A stretch of 6,097 bases of DNA from Endomicrobium sp. (GTDB taxonomy: Bacteria > Elusimicrobiota > Endomicrobiia > Endomicrobiales > Endomicrobiaceae). The stretch's first letter is position 1, and every line of letters starts with the position of its first letter. The stretch spans positions 1 through 6,097 of the forward strand of contig JAISDI010000016.1 of NCBI GenBank assembly GCA_031264895.1, given 5' to 3'. The position numbers were made by a program, and so were the translations under genes. Positions 1-5,924 of the stretch are shown in pieces. A model generated the notes under the pieces. The model saw only the letters and a list, made by a program, of their open reading frames with translations, searched no databases and was not told where the DNA came from.

Positions 1-3000
1 CTAACACACGGCCAAAAATTATTATGTCGCGTTCGTTCAGATATCTGGATTTTGCCTTTTCAACTACAGCTACTGCCTCGTCCATGTCTCTCTTGCCGCT
101 TTTTTCGATTATATCTTCACGCGACGGGTACTCTTTTCCAAAATACATAATATTAAAACCTTTCTCGTTTCTTTCCGTTTTAAGCATTCTGGTAAGATCT
201 GTGAAGGCTTTGCGAACATAAGAATTTTTATCGCCGAATGCCGATCTTACGGTTGCGGAATTATTCCGTTTTTCGGTCGATTCTTCTATTAGAGAAAGTT
301 GTTTACGACGCATTTCATGTTCTGTATTTGTTGAAAGATTACTTTTAAGATTTCTTACTTTTACGGCTAACGCAGCCATCTTGTAGGAATATCCTGTTTG
401 TTCCGGACGCGCTTGCGTGCCGGGTTTGGGCTCAGTTGTTAACTTTTCAAATTCTTCTTTTTGCGACTCCGGAATTTCAGAATCTAAATCAATATCGCTT
501 ATGGCAAAATCATCAGCGGCTTTGTCAAGAAAATTTACCAGATATTGCGCATCATCTATGTGTTCTGCATTTTCAACTTCCACGCCTTTATAACTTTCCA
601 AAGAATACCATTTCAAATACATACCGCGCATTTTGTTTCTGGCTTGTCTTCCGGTGATCTGCTCTCTTGTAGTCAGAGAAACTTTTGCGGCGTCAATATT
701 TAAAAATTCCGCTCTAAAACTGTAGCCTGTGGACAAAACCGAAGTATGTATTATCACAGCGCCGGATTCGGCATAAATCTGGACAAATTTTTCCAATTCT
801 ATGCCGGCTTCATCAATTTTGGAAACAAAATCGGCATTGACAAGCAAAATAGTTTTTTCATTTGCAGACGTATTTGCTAAATTTTTTATGGCGGCGGCAA
901 GTTCTTCGCCTTTTTTATTTTCTAAACTTTTTATGGCGGCGGTAAGCTCTTCGTCTTTGAGATGAACGCGCGGCGTTTCGCCGGATTTGGATTTTTCTAT
1001 TATTTCGGCAATCAGTTGTTTGGCATCGGCATCATTGTCAACGTTTATTAAAGCGCTTTCTTTATTTCCAGCATTGCGTATATACTGAACGATCTTTGCT
1101 ATAGAGGAAAACATGTCTTTTTTATCTTTAGAAAAAAGGGCTCCCAAGTCTATTCCGCTGATCGCTCTTTCTTTTCCGATCTCTCTTTCATTGTCCATAT
1201 TGGCAATATCTTTGCCGGTCAATTGCCGCATAACGTTTCCGTTGCTTATAAGCGTTCCCGAAGCATAATTGGCGCGTTCCAATTTTTCGCCTGTCAATCT
1301 TCTCATAACTTCCCAGTAAGTAACTTGATCTTTGACCGATTTTCTTGGTTCGATGGGTTTGCCATTAGCCAAATTAACCATCATTGCCGCATATGTGCCT
1401 GATTCTGTCTGATCCGGAAGAGCTACGCCGGTATTTTTGTTTATCAATACCGGTCTCCCGTTAACATTAGCATATGTTGCGCTTCCGTCTGTTGCATTGG
1501 AAAAATATCTGGCTCTTAAAGCTTCCTGTATAGCCTGTGTAAAGAGAACTTTAATACGACTTTCCGGTATTGTAAACTCCGTCTCTTTGCTGTAGCTGCT
1601 TGCCTGTACTTCTTTAAACTGCACCAACAACGTATCTCTAAGAATTTGAAAATCTTCCAATGTGTCGACTTCCGCATTAAAACCTGCTTTTAAATTTACC
1701 GCTCCGCTGTCGTTTATACTATAAGTCTCGCCGCTTAATTTTTTTGAGGCCTCAAAAGCCGCTTTTGCTATGATCTCATGAACAGCGTTTGAGGGATCGT
1801 TCGTGTCCGAAGACACTATCATAGGGGTCTTGCCTACGTCCAAAGCTGCGGAATCGCCTTCGTCAGACAGCACATAATGCGTAGTTGTCTCATAGTCAAA
1901 CTGCTCGTTCATATCCGCAGATTGAAGCCCTTCGGGAGTTGTAAATAACAATCCTTTTGTATAGTTCGGATCTTCTTGCAGTTTTTGAAGCGAATTATAC
2001 GTTTTAATTTCTTCTCCGTCATAAATGGAAAAATAATTCCCGTGATATAAATTGACATAAAAAGTATTTTTCTTTCCGTCTGCTTTTATCACTCCTTTTT
2101 CTACCAATATGTCTCTGAAAAGTTGAAACTCGTCAGAATTGATCATTTTCAAAAATGCCTCCGCATCTCTGAAAGACATGCTCTCTGTTTTTGTTGTAAG
2201 GAGCATTAGCGTATTATCAACTTTACCTTCAGGAATATTCAGGAGAAACTGCATAACGGCAAGCGCAAATCCGCCTTGTTTGCCTTTTCCCATGTCCAGT
2301 TGAACCATATCTTTAAAGTTTAGAATAAGCCTTGCAAAATCCTGCTGCCTTGTTGTATATTCATTGTTTGGATCGAATAGATCTCCAAGAGTACGCGTCA
2401 TATAGAAGTTATAGGCCTGCTTGATATCTTCGTTTAATTCCGGAAGGCCGCTGATAAGTTCCGCCGTATGTTTGTCCTTTGCTTTATATCTGGCCGACGG
2501 GTCATACGTTTCTTCCGTTTTTGCAGCCTTTCTTATTCTTAATGAGGCAGGCCAATGCCTTGACACATAAGAGCTTATAAAGCTTGGCAGATCGCCGAGA
2601 GACACCACAAGCTCTTCAAGCCAGCCCATCTTATTGCGCTGTACAAAATTTTCAAAAGAACCTCTTTTTTCGGCTTTTTCGGCAAATTTCGCATGTCTTA
2701 ATTCATGCCTTATGAAAACTTCCAACAGCTCCGGATTTTTTATTTCCCCGTTACTATTAAAAAATAAAGCTGCCAAAAGAGGATATTTGAGATGTACCGT
2801 ACCGGATTCGAAATACATCGCAATGCCATCATCTGAAGTACTTTCGGCAAGATCGTTTGAAAGAGAACTTTCCAGGACAGCAAGCTCTTTTTCTAATTCG
2901 GTTTTTTGCGCGCTAAGTTTTTGACTCTGCTCATCTTCAACGTCAAGAGCGCTCAGATTACGGGCGATAAGCTGTATTCTATATTGAAGGCTGGCGATTT

Positions 3001-5314
3001 CCGATATATTCTTATCGATCTCTTTTTTTGTCAGCGCTTGTTCCGGCTTGAGCATTTTTGATATCAATTCTTCTTGTAATTTCGGCGATAGAGAGTTAAG
3101 GATTTTCTGTAAAATTCCGAAATCCGGTCTGTTGCTTCCCGTTTCGGTCATTTTTGCTTTAGCCAACGGGGCTGCTTCTTCGATTTTAGATTGTATTCCT
3201 AATTCAAAATCAAATATCGTAACGCTGGCAATTGTCGAAATACCCGCAACGACCGGCAAGAATAAAGGCAGAACAACTTCTGCAGCTAAAAGTCCTAAAG
3301 TAACTACTAAAGTAACTACCGAAACGAAGACAGCTATGCGAGAAGCAATCAAAATAGGGTTTCTGCTCTTAGCCGACATCTTCATCGAGGAGCTTTCTTG
3401 TTCGACCGGATCTACAAATTCTTTTCTTGCGGCATTATATGAGTATGTCGTTTTTTTGCCGGCGGCATCTATGTTGAGTTTTATGTCATTATCGGAAATA
3501 TATTCGATATTTGCGCTTCCGTTTTTCATATTGGCGGAAAGGAATTTATTGATCTCTTCCAAAGCGCTTTTTATGTCTGTTTTTCCGGAACTCACAATTA
3601 TTTCTATGATAGTCTTATATGCAACGTCAGGCGAAACAGTCAAAAGCTCTGTCAAAGATACAACAGCCAAAGCCTGAAATAAAACTTTGCTTTGTTCTTT
3701 TGCTATTTGATAATATTTCTCTTCCGCAGCTTTTATGCCGTCAACAACATTAGGCGTTATGGTAATGTTTGAAACGCCTTTTTCGGAAAGATATTCCGAA
3801 AGACCCTGTGTGTGAAACCCTCCGGTAACTACCACATAAATATTTTTTGCATCTTTAAGAGACTTTATTACGTCTTCCGTACCTGCGCTTTCCGTATTAA
3901 CATCCGCCACATGGGAAATATTTTTTAAACCGTCCATATTGTCAAAAAAGTATTTATTTCTGTCTATGTTGACTTTGTAAAACTCGTCTGCGACTTTACG
4001 GTATTGGTCAAGAAGCTCTATCTTTCTGTTGTCAATATATTTGACCCATAAAGTTTGAAATTCCCTGTTATTGGCTTCATAGTATTCATAGTCGTCGGCG
4101 GTTATTTTGCTCGACATGAAATCCCGCAGGTATTTTTGGAAAGAAACCATAAATACCATATTGCGTTCCTCGACACTTGAGGAAAATCTTTCGTTTATTT
4201 CGTCTACAAGCTTGCTTTCTTCTTTTATAAGTTCCAGCGGATTGATTTTCTGGCTGAGCTCCACATAATGTAAGAACTTGTTGAGAGCGGAAAAATCTAA
4301 TTCGAGATTTATGTTATATTCTTTGGAAAGTTTTATAAGACATACGTATAATTTATCCATCTCGGAAAAATTTGCCGTATTGTCAACTATCATCTTATAA
4401 GACTGATAAGGCAGAAGGTCTTTGAGTTTGCCGAGAAGCATACTAAGCTCGGCTGAAATTCTCTTGTAATCCAAACTTTTTTCTTTAGACAGTAAAGATT
4501 TGTAAATATTTATGTTTTCATATTTATAAATGTCGATCCCGAGTTTGTCCGTATGCTTGTACAAAAGCGTAAAATATTTCTTTGCTTCGATCTTTCCCTG
4601 CTCATATTGCTGCGACAATTCCTCAAGCTTTTTCTGTTGTCTGTTATAATGCGATTCTTTTAAAACGTTGATATCTTCGAATATGCTGTCTAAAATTACG
4701 GAAATTTCGTCTTGAGATTCAAGTATCTTGCCAAACCGCTGAAGATTTTCAAGGTACTCTTTTTCGTTTTCAAGCCCTTTTATGACTTTTGTACGTCCGC
4801 TGACGGCAGAATAATATTCCGCGCCGGTAAGCCTGCCGCTGTTGATCATCGCGTCCAGAGCCTGTTCTCTGAAATCGTTGTCTGCAAAAGAAGACATCCA
4901 TGAAGTGTCAAGCTGGCCGTATGAGCCTTCAAGATATATATTTTTTATGCCGTACTTTTTGTCAAAAGTGTCTATTATTTTGCTTATGTTTTTTTGAACG
5001 CCCGGATGCGAATGCAGATCCTGAATATTGATTACGACCGTATCGCTTCCCGCAAAGTTTGAAGAAGTGATTTTCCCGTATGAATACGGAAGAGCAAAAT
5101 CATCGAAGATCTGCTTAAATTTATCGGCGTTTCTGGCATTGTCCGCTATTACGGCCACAGCCTCTCCGTATACGGACGTAAGAAGAAAACAATTGACGAC
5201 TATCAAAGCCGTAATTTTTAAAGCGTTCAAATCTTTGATCCAATTCAAAGCCAGCGCCGCGGGCTTTTTCAATCGATGCAGTGTCCCCATAATAAAATCG
5301 TTAATTGTTTTCAT
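1..5314 (-). CDS. Giant multidomain envelope-associated protein with degenerate SecA-like ATPase core (3' end beyond window)
   Basis: One frame reads from the ATG at 5314 to the left edge without a stop: 1,771 complete codons, C-terminus missing. The start is supported by a strong Shine-Dalgarno (AAGGGGAG, six bases upstream) and an ATGA overlap with the preceding gene. Regions in order: basic N-terminus with hydrophobic segment (33-50); ChaN/TraB-like domain (about 90-530); hydrophobic hairpin (660-701); coiled-coil-like helix (764-820); HELRH motif (870-874); SecA-like core (957-1575); acidic/Pro-rich linker (1616-1640); unrecognised C-terminal region. True SecA proteins are about 800-1,000 residues and cytosolic, with no N-terminal export segment, so this is not the housekeeping secA. 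Seen directly: the uninterrupted frame and the motifs. Inferred: envelope location and a role in protein handling at the membrane. Molecular function is unknown; the SecA relationship is the most secure part. Confidence 0.93.
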   Translation of the reverse strand, partial: MKTINDFIMGTLHRLKKPAALALNWIKDLNALKITALIVVNCFLLTSVYGEAVAVIADNARNADKFKQIFDDFALPYSYGKITSSNFAGSDTVVINIQDLHSHPGVQKNISKIIDTFDKKYGIKNIYLEGSYGQLDTSWMSSFADNDFREQALDAMINSGRLTGAEYYSAVSGRTKVIKGLENEKEYLENLQRFGKILESQDEISVILDSIFEDINVLKESHYNRQQKKLEELSQQYEQGKIEAKKYFTLLYKHTDKLGIDIYKYENINIYKSLLSKEKSLDYKRISAELSMLLGKLKDLLPYQSYKMIVDNTANFSEMDKLYVCLIKLSKEYNINLELDFSALNKFLHYVELSQKINPLELIKEESKLVDEINERFSSSVEERNMVFMVSFQKYLRDFMSSKITADDYEYYEANNREFQTLWVKYIDNRKIELLDQYRKVADEFYKVNIDRNKYFFDNMDGLKNISHVADVNTESAGTEDVIKSLKDAKNIYVVVTGGFHTQGLSEYLSEKGVSNITITPNVVDGIKAAEEKYYQIAKEQSKVLFQALAVVSLTELLTVSPDVAYKTIIEIIVSSGKTDIKSALEEINKFLSANMKNGSANIEYISDNDIKLNIDAAGKKTTYSYNAARKEFVDPVEQESSSMKMSAKSRNPILIASRIAVFVSVVTLVVTLGLLAAEVVLPLFLPVVAGISTIASVTIFDFELGIQSKIEEAAPLAKAKMTETGSNRPDFGILQKILNSLSPKLQEELISKMLKPEQALTKKEIDKNISEIASLQYRIQLIARNLSALDVEDEQSQKLSAQKTELEKELAVLESSLSNDLAESTSDDGIAMYFESGTVHLKYPLLAALFFNSNGEIKNPELLEVFIRHELRHAKFAEKAEKRGSFENFVQRNKMGWLEELVVSLGDLPSFISSYVSRHWPASLRIRKAAKTEETYDPSARYKAKDKHTAELISGLPELNEDIKQAYNFYMTRTLGDLFDPNNEYTTRQQDFARLILNFKDMVQLDMGKGKQGGFALAVMQFLLNIPEGKVDNTLMLLTTKTESMSFRDAEAFLKMINSDEFQLFRDILVEKGVIKADGKKNTFYVNLYHGNYFSIYDGEEIKTYNSLQKLQEDPNYTKGLLFTTPEGLQSADMNEQFDYETTTHYVLSDEGDSAALDVGKTPMIVSSDTNDPSNAVHEIIAKAAFEASKKLSGETYSINDSGAVNLKAGFNAEVDTLEDFQILRDTLLVQFKEVQASSYSKETEFTIPESRIKVLFTQAIQEALRARYFSNATDGSATYANVNGRPVLINKNTGVALPDQTESGTYAAMMVNLANGKPIEPRKSVKDQVTYWEVMRRLTGEKLERANYASGTLISNGNVMRQLTGKDIANMDNEREIGKERAISGIDLGALFSKDKKDMFSSIAKIVQYIRNAGNKESALINVDNDADAKQLIAEIIEKSKSGETPRVHLKDEELTAAIKSLENKKGEELAAAIKNLANTSANEKTILLVNADFVSKIDEAGIELEKFVQIYAESGAVIIHTSVLSTGYSFRAEFLNIDAAKVSLTTREQITGRQARNKMRGMYLKWYSLESYKGVEVENAEHIDDAQYLVNFLDKAADDFAISDIDLDSEIPESQKEEFEKLTTEPKPGTQARPEQTGYSYKMAALAVKVRNLKSNLSTNTEHEMRRKQLSLIEESTEKRNNSATVRSAFGDKNSYVRKAFTDLTRMLKTERNEKGFNIMYFGKEYPSREDIIEKSGKRDMDEAVAVVEKAKSRYLNERDIIIFGRVL
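590..2446 (-). other. Degenerate SecA-like ATPase core (NBD1-PPXD-NBD2) in the giant protein
   Basis: Residues about 957-1575 follow the SecA motor in order. A SecA-type Q motif aligns at Q991. The SecA Walker A (TGEGKT) appears as MGKGKQ (1008-1013). The SecA 'KRDAEW' element appears as FRDAEAF (R1049-E1052). The Walker B and following loop, DEVDSxLIDEARTPLIIS in SecA, appear as DEGDSAALDVGKTPMIVS (1151-1168). The crosslinking domain/NBD2 junction shows ALRARY (1265-1270), NTGVALPD (from 1294; SecA EFTGRVMP) and ASGTL (1351-1355; SecA MTGTA). NBD2 ends with IIHTSVLSTGYSF (1521-1533; SecA TIATNMAGRGTDI) and QITGRQAR (1552-1559; SecA QLRGRSGRQ), followed by a YSLES strand (SecA ySLED). SecA's helical scaffold and helical wing are not recognisable afterwards. 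SecA normally couples ATP hydrolysis to preprotein export. Here the changed Walker A and motif V leave activity doubtful. Confidence 0.82.
872..961 (-). repeat. 45-bp imperfect tandem repeat (two units) inside the SecA-like NBD2
   Basis: Units at 872-916 and 917-961 are identical at 37 of 45 positions. They encode residues 1455-1469 and 1470-1484 of the giant protein, each beginning EEL-[TA]-AAIK-x-L, and together predict a charged amphipathic helix. The period is a multiple of three, so the frame is kept. This lies where the SecA NBD2 carries the loop between its first strand and the TxxxGRGTD-type motif, so it looks like a lineage-specific insertion. Confidence 0.85.
2542..2833 (-). other. 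HEXXH metalloprotease-like region of the giant protein
   Basis: Residues about 828-925. HELRH at 870-874 (encoded at 2693-2707) is an exact HEXXH zinc-binding motif lying in a predicted helix (ELLEVFIRHELRHAKFAEKA), as in active zincins. E900 and E901, in the short stretch GWLEELV about 26 residues after H874, are possible third ligands with gluzincin-like spacing. Short beta-type stretches precede the motif (about 831-846), as in zincin folds. HEXXH also occurs by chance in helical proteins, so peptidase activity is a hypothesis. The positions of the motif and the downstream glutamates are read directly from the sequence. Confidence 0.4.
2855..3025 (-). other. Coiled-coil-like helical segment of the giant protein
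   Basis: Residues about 764-820 lack proline and glycine, are rich in Lys, Glu, Gln, Leu and Ile, and space their hydrophobic residues at intervals of three to four. They lie between the membrane hairpin and the HELRH motif, so they could act as a stalk or a dimerisation helix. No coiled-coil score was calculated. Confidence 0.5.
3212..3337 (-). other. Central membrane hairpin of the giant protein
   Basis: Residues 660-701 hold two adjacent hydrophobic stretches, about 660-678 and 680-701, separated by a single Glu (E679) and with prolines at 683 and 687. The preceding flank is basic (K645, K649, R651, R659) and the following flank is acidic/mixed (D702, E704). This is probably a transmembrane hairpin, or one long segment with a kink. 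By the positive-inside rule the preceding flank would be cytoplasmic, which does not sit easily with an exported N-terminal domain. Part of the first stretch is encoded by a perfect 12-bp tandem repeat. Confidence 0.6.
3296..3319 (-). repeat. Perfect 12-bp direct tandem repeat (two copies)
   Basis: TAAAGTAACTAC occurs twice back to back on the plus strand. In the giant gene it encodes two copies of the four residues V-V-T-L in the first segment of the membrane hairpin. The copies are identical at the DNA level, including third positions, which suggests a recent slippage duplication that lengthened the hydrophobic segment in frame. Confidence 0.85.
3725..5047 (-). other. ChaN/EreA/TraB (Tiki superfamily)-like domain in the giant protein
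   Basis: Residues about 90-530. After the export segment comes a beta strand ending in QDLHSH (98-103), a helix, then a strand ending in YLEG (127-130). About 370 mostly helical, charged residues follow, and then a strand ending in GGFH (H501) with a helix-strand after it. A histidine after the first strand, a glutamate after the second, and a late Gly-x-His is the pattern of the ChaN/EreA/TraB-PrgY/GumN (Tiki) superfamily, whose members include haem-binding lipoproteins, esterases and Tiki-type metalloproteases. H101, H103, E129 and H501 are candidate metal or catalytic residues. The assignment rests on motif order and secondary structure, not on an alignment. The helical insert of about 370 residues is longer than I expect for the family. 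Confidence 0.5.
5165..5218 (-). other. N-terminal signal peptide or signal anchor of the giant protein
   Basis: Residues 33-50 of the giant protein are hydrophobic (KITALIVVNCFLLTSVYG) and follow a basic N-terminus (H13, R14, K16, K17, K27). VYG at 48-50 satisfies the small-residue -3/-1 rule, so cleavage after G50 is possible. The hydrophobic core starts unusually late (about residue 33), so an uncleaved anchor is equally possible. Either way the following domain would be placed outside the cytoplasm. This is a reading of composition only; no predictor was run. Confidence 0.65.
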
Positions 5315-5889
5315 CCTAGTCTCCCCTTGCGTTCGTTTGAAAAAAGAAAAATCCCGGCTTTATTTACAATAAAGACGGGAAACGCAAATTTTATATTTAT
5401 AAATTTTTTGATTTTTACAGGGATCCCCCTGGGCAGAACGATCATGATCATAAGCAGAAATAAAAGACTTTTGGCAATACTACAGTTTGCAAGAAAATGT
5501 ATGGTAAAAGTATCGCTTAAAAAGAAATTGGCGGCGCCGCTGTATTCTAAAAACGTTCTGCCGCCGCTTCCCGTATCCGGAATAAAGGCATTAGTCAAAA
5601 ACATGCCGTCCGACTTTTTTTCCTGCTTAACGGGTACTAACAATGCGAAAGTATTATTGTATTTGTTTTCATTGTCATCGCCCTCATTATCTGAAAAAGC
5701 TTTATTTTCATTAAACAGATCGCTTACTATTTTTATGGGGAGATTTATCATATTATATATGGCTCCGGCATTCATAGCCGAATCGCCATAAACTGCAAAA
5801 GCGCTTGTATGAGCAAAAGCGCCCAAATTAAGCATGCTTAGCAGCATCGAAAAAATAATAAAATAATGTTTTATTTTTACTTTTTTCAT
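5311..5889 (-). CDS. Small exported/membrane protein of unknown function, translationally coupled to the giant gene
   Basis: 192 residues from the ATG at 5889. Residues 1-32 form a convincing signal peptide: basic MKKVKIKH, a hydrophobic core, and AFA before V33 as a possible cleavage site. The middle (about 58-80) is acidic and Asn-rich. A second hydrophobic stretch (about 137-152) is followed by PRGIPVKIKK and a third weaker one (about 163-183), so the mature protein is probably membrane-attached with a basic loop. I do not recognise a family. Its TGA shares bases with the giant gene's ATG (ATGA), indicating translational coupling and a joint role. No clear Shine-Dalgarno precedes its own ATG. 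An overlapping plus-strand frame exists but lacks these features. The last 25 or so codons cross a terminator-like hairpin, so the protein's C-terminus may be dispensable or the reading frame extended. Confidence 0.75.
   Translation of the reverse strand: MKKVKIKHYFIIFSMLLSMLNLGAFAHTSAFAVYGDSAMNAGAIYNMINLPIKIVSDLFNENKAFSDNEGDDNENKYNNTFALLVPVKQEKKSDGMFLTNAFIPDTGSGGRTFLEYSGAANFFLSDTFTIHFLANCSIAKSLLFLLMIMIVLPRGIPVKIKKFINIKFAFPVFIVNKAGIFLFSNERKGRLG
5321..5328 (-). promoter_or_regulatory. Ribosome binding site of the giant gene
   Basis: AAGGGGAG read on the minus strand, six bases before the ATG at 5314. It matches the anti-Shine-Dalgarno well and fixes the start of the giant gene. It lies inside the last codons of the small upstream gene, so a ribosome finishing that gene would arrive directly on it. 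Confidence 0.8.
5340..5380 (-). terminator. Terminator-like hairpin with T-rich tail inside the end of the small gene
   Basis: Read on the minus strand, TCCCG-T-CTTTATT pairs with AATAAAG-C-CGGGA: 12 base pairs, one internal mismatch, and a three-base loop (stem 5352-5380). It is followed at once by TTTTTCTTTTTT (5340-5351). This is the architecture of a Rho-independent terminator for leftward transcription. It sits within the last quarter of the 192-residue gene and ends 26 bases before the giant gene's ATG. It could attenuate expression of the giant gene, with translation through the stem preventing its formation. On the plus strand it has no T-run, so it does not serve rightward transcription. 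Confidence 0.6.
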
Positions 5890-5895
5890 GATAAT

Positions 5896-5924
5896 AGTTT
5901 ACCATAAGTCAATTTATTCGTCAA
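5896..5924 (-). promoter_or_regulatory. Candidate sigma-70-type promoter of the small gene
   Basis: On the minus strand, TTGACG (5919-5924, five of six bases of the -35 consensus) is separated by 17 bases from TAAACT (5896-5901, four of six of the -10). Only six bases lie between the -10 box and the ATG at 5889, so transcription would begin at or next to the start codon. Together with the missing Shine-Dalgarno this suggests a leaderless transcript. In an A+T-rich spacer such boxes also arise by chance. Confidence 0.35.

Noticed and set aside
1769..1780. HEII at residue 1179 as a second metalloprotease motif
   Set aside because: The fifth position is alanine, not histidine, so it is not HEXXH, and it falls in the SecA-like crosslinking region.
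2634..2924. Plus-strand open frame of 96 codons
   Set aside because: Opposite the HEXXH region of the giant gene; no independent evidence.
3048..3677. Plus-strand open frame of 209 codons
   Set aside because: Lies wholly opposite the giant gene, whose frame encodes the membrane hairpin and basic flank here. Its composition looks like a complement shadow and it has no supporting ribosome site or context.
1..5314. The giant gene as the housekeeping secA
   Set aside because: The SecA-like part is degenerate in Walker A and motif V, lacks recognisable scaffold and wing domains, and is preceded by about 950 unrelated residues with a hydrophobic export segment.
5276..5791. Plus-strand open frame of 171 codons
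   Set aside because: Antiparallel to the small minus-strand gene. The minus frame has a signal peptide and an ATGA junction with the giant gene; the plus frame has neither and runs across the giant gene's start.
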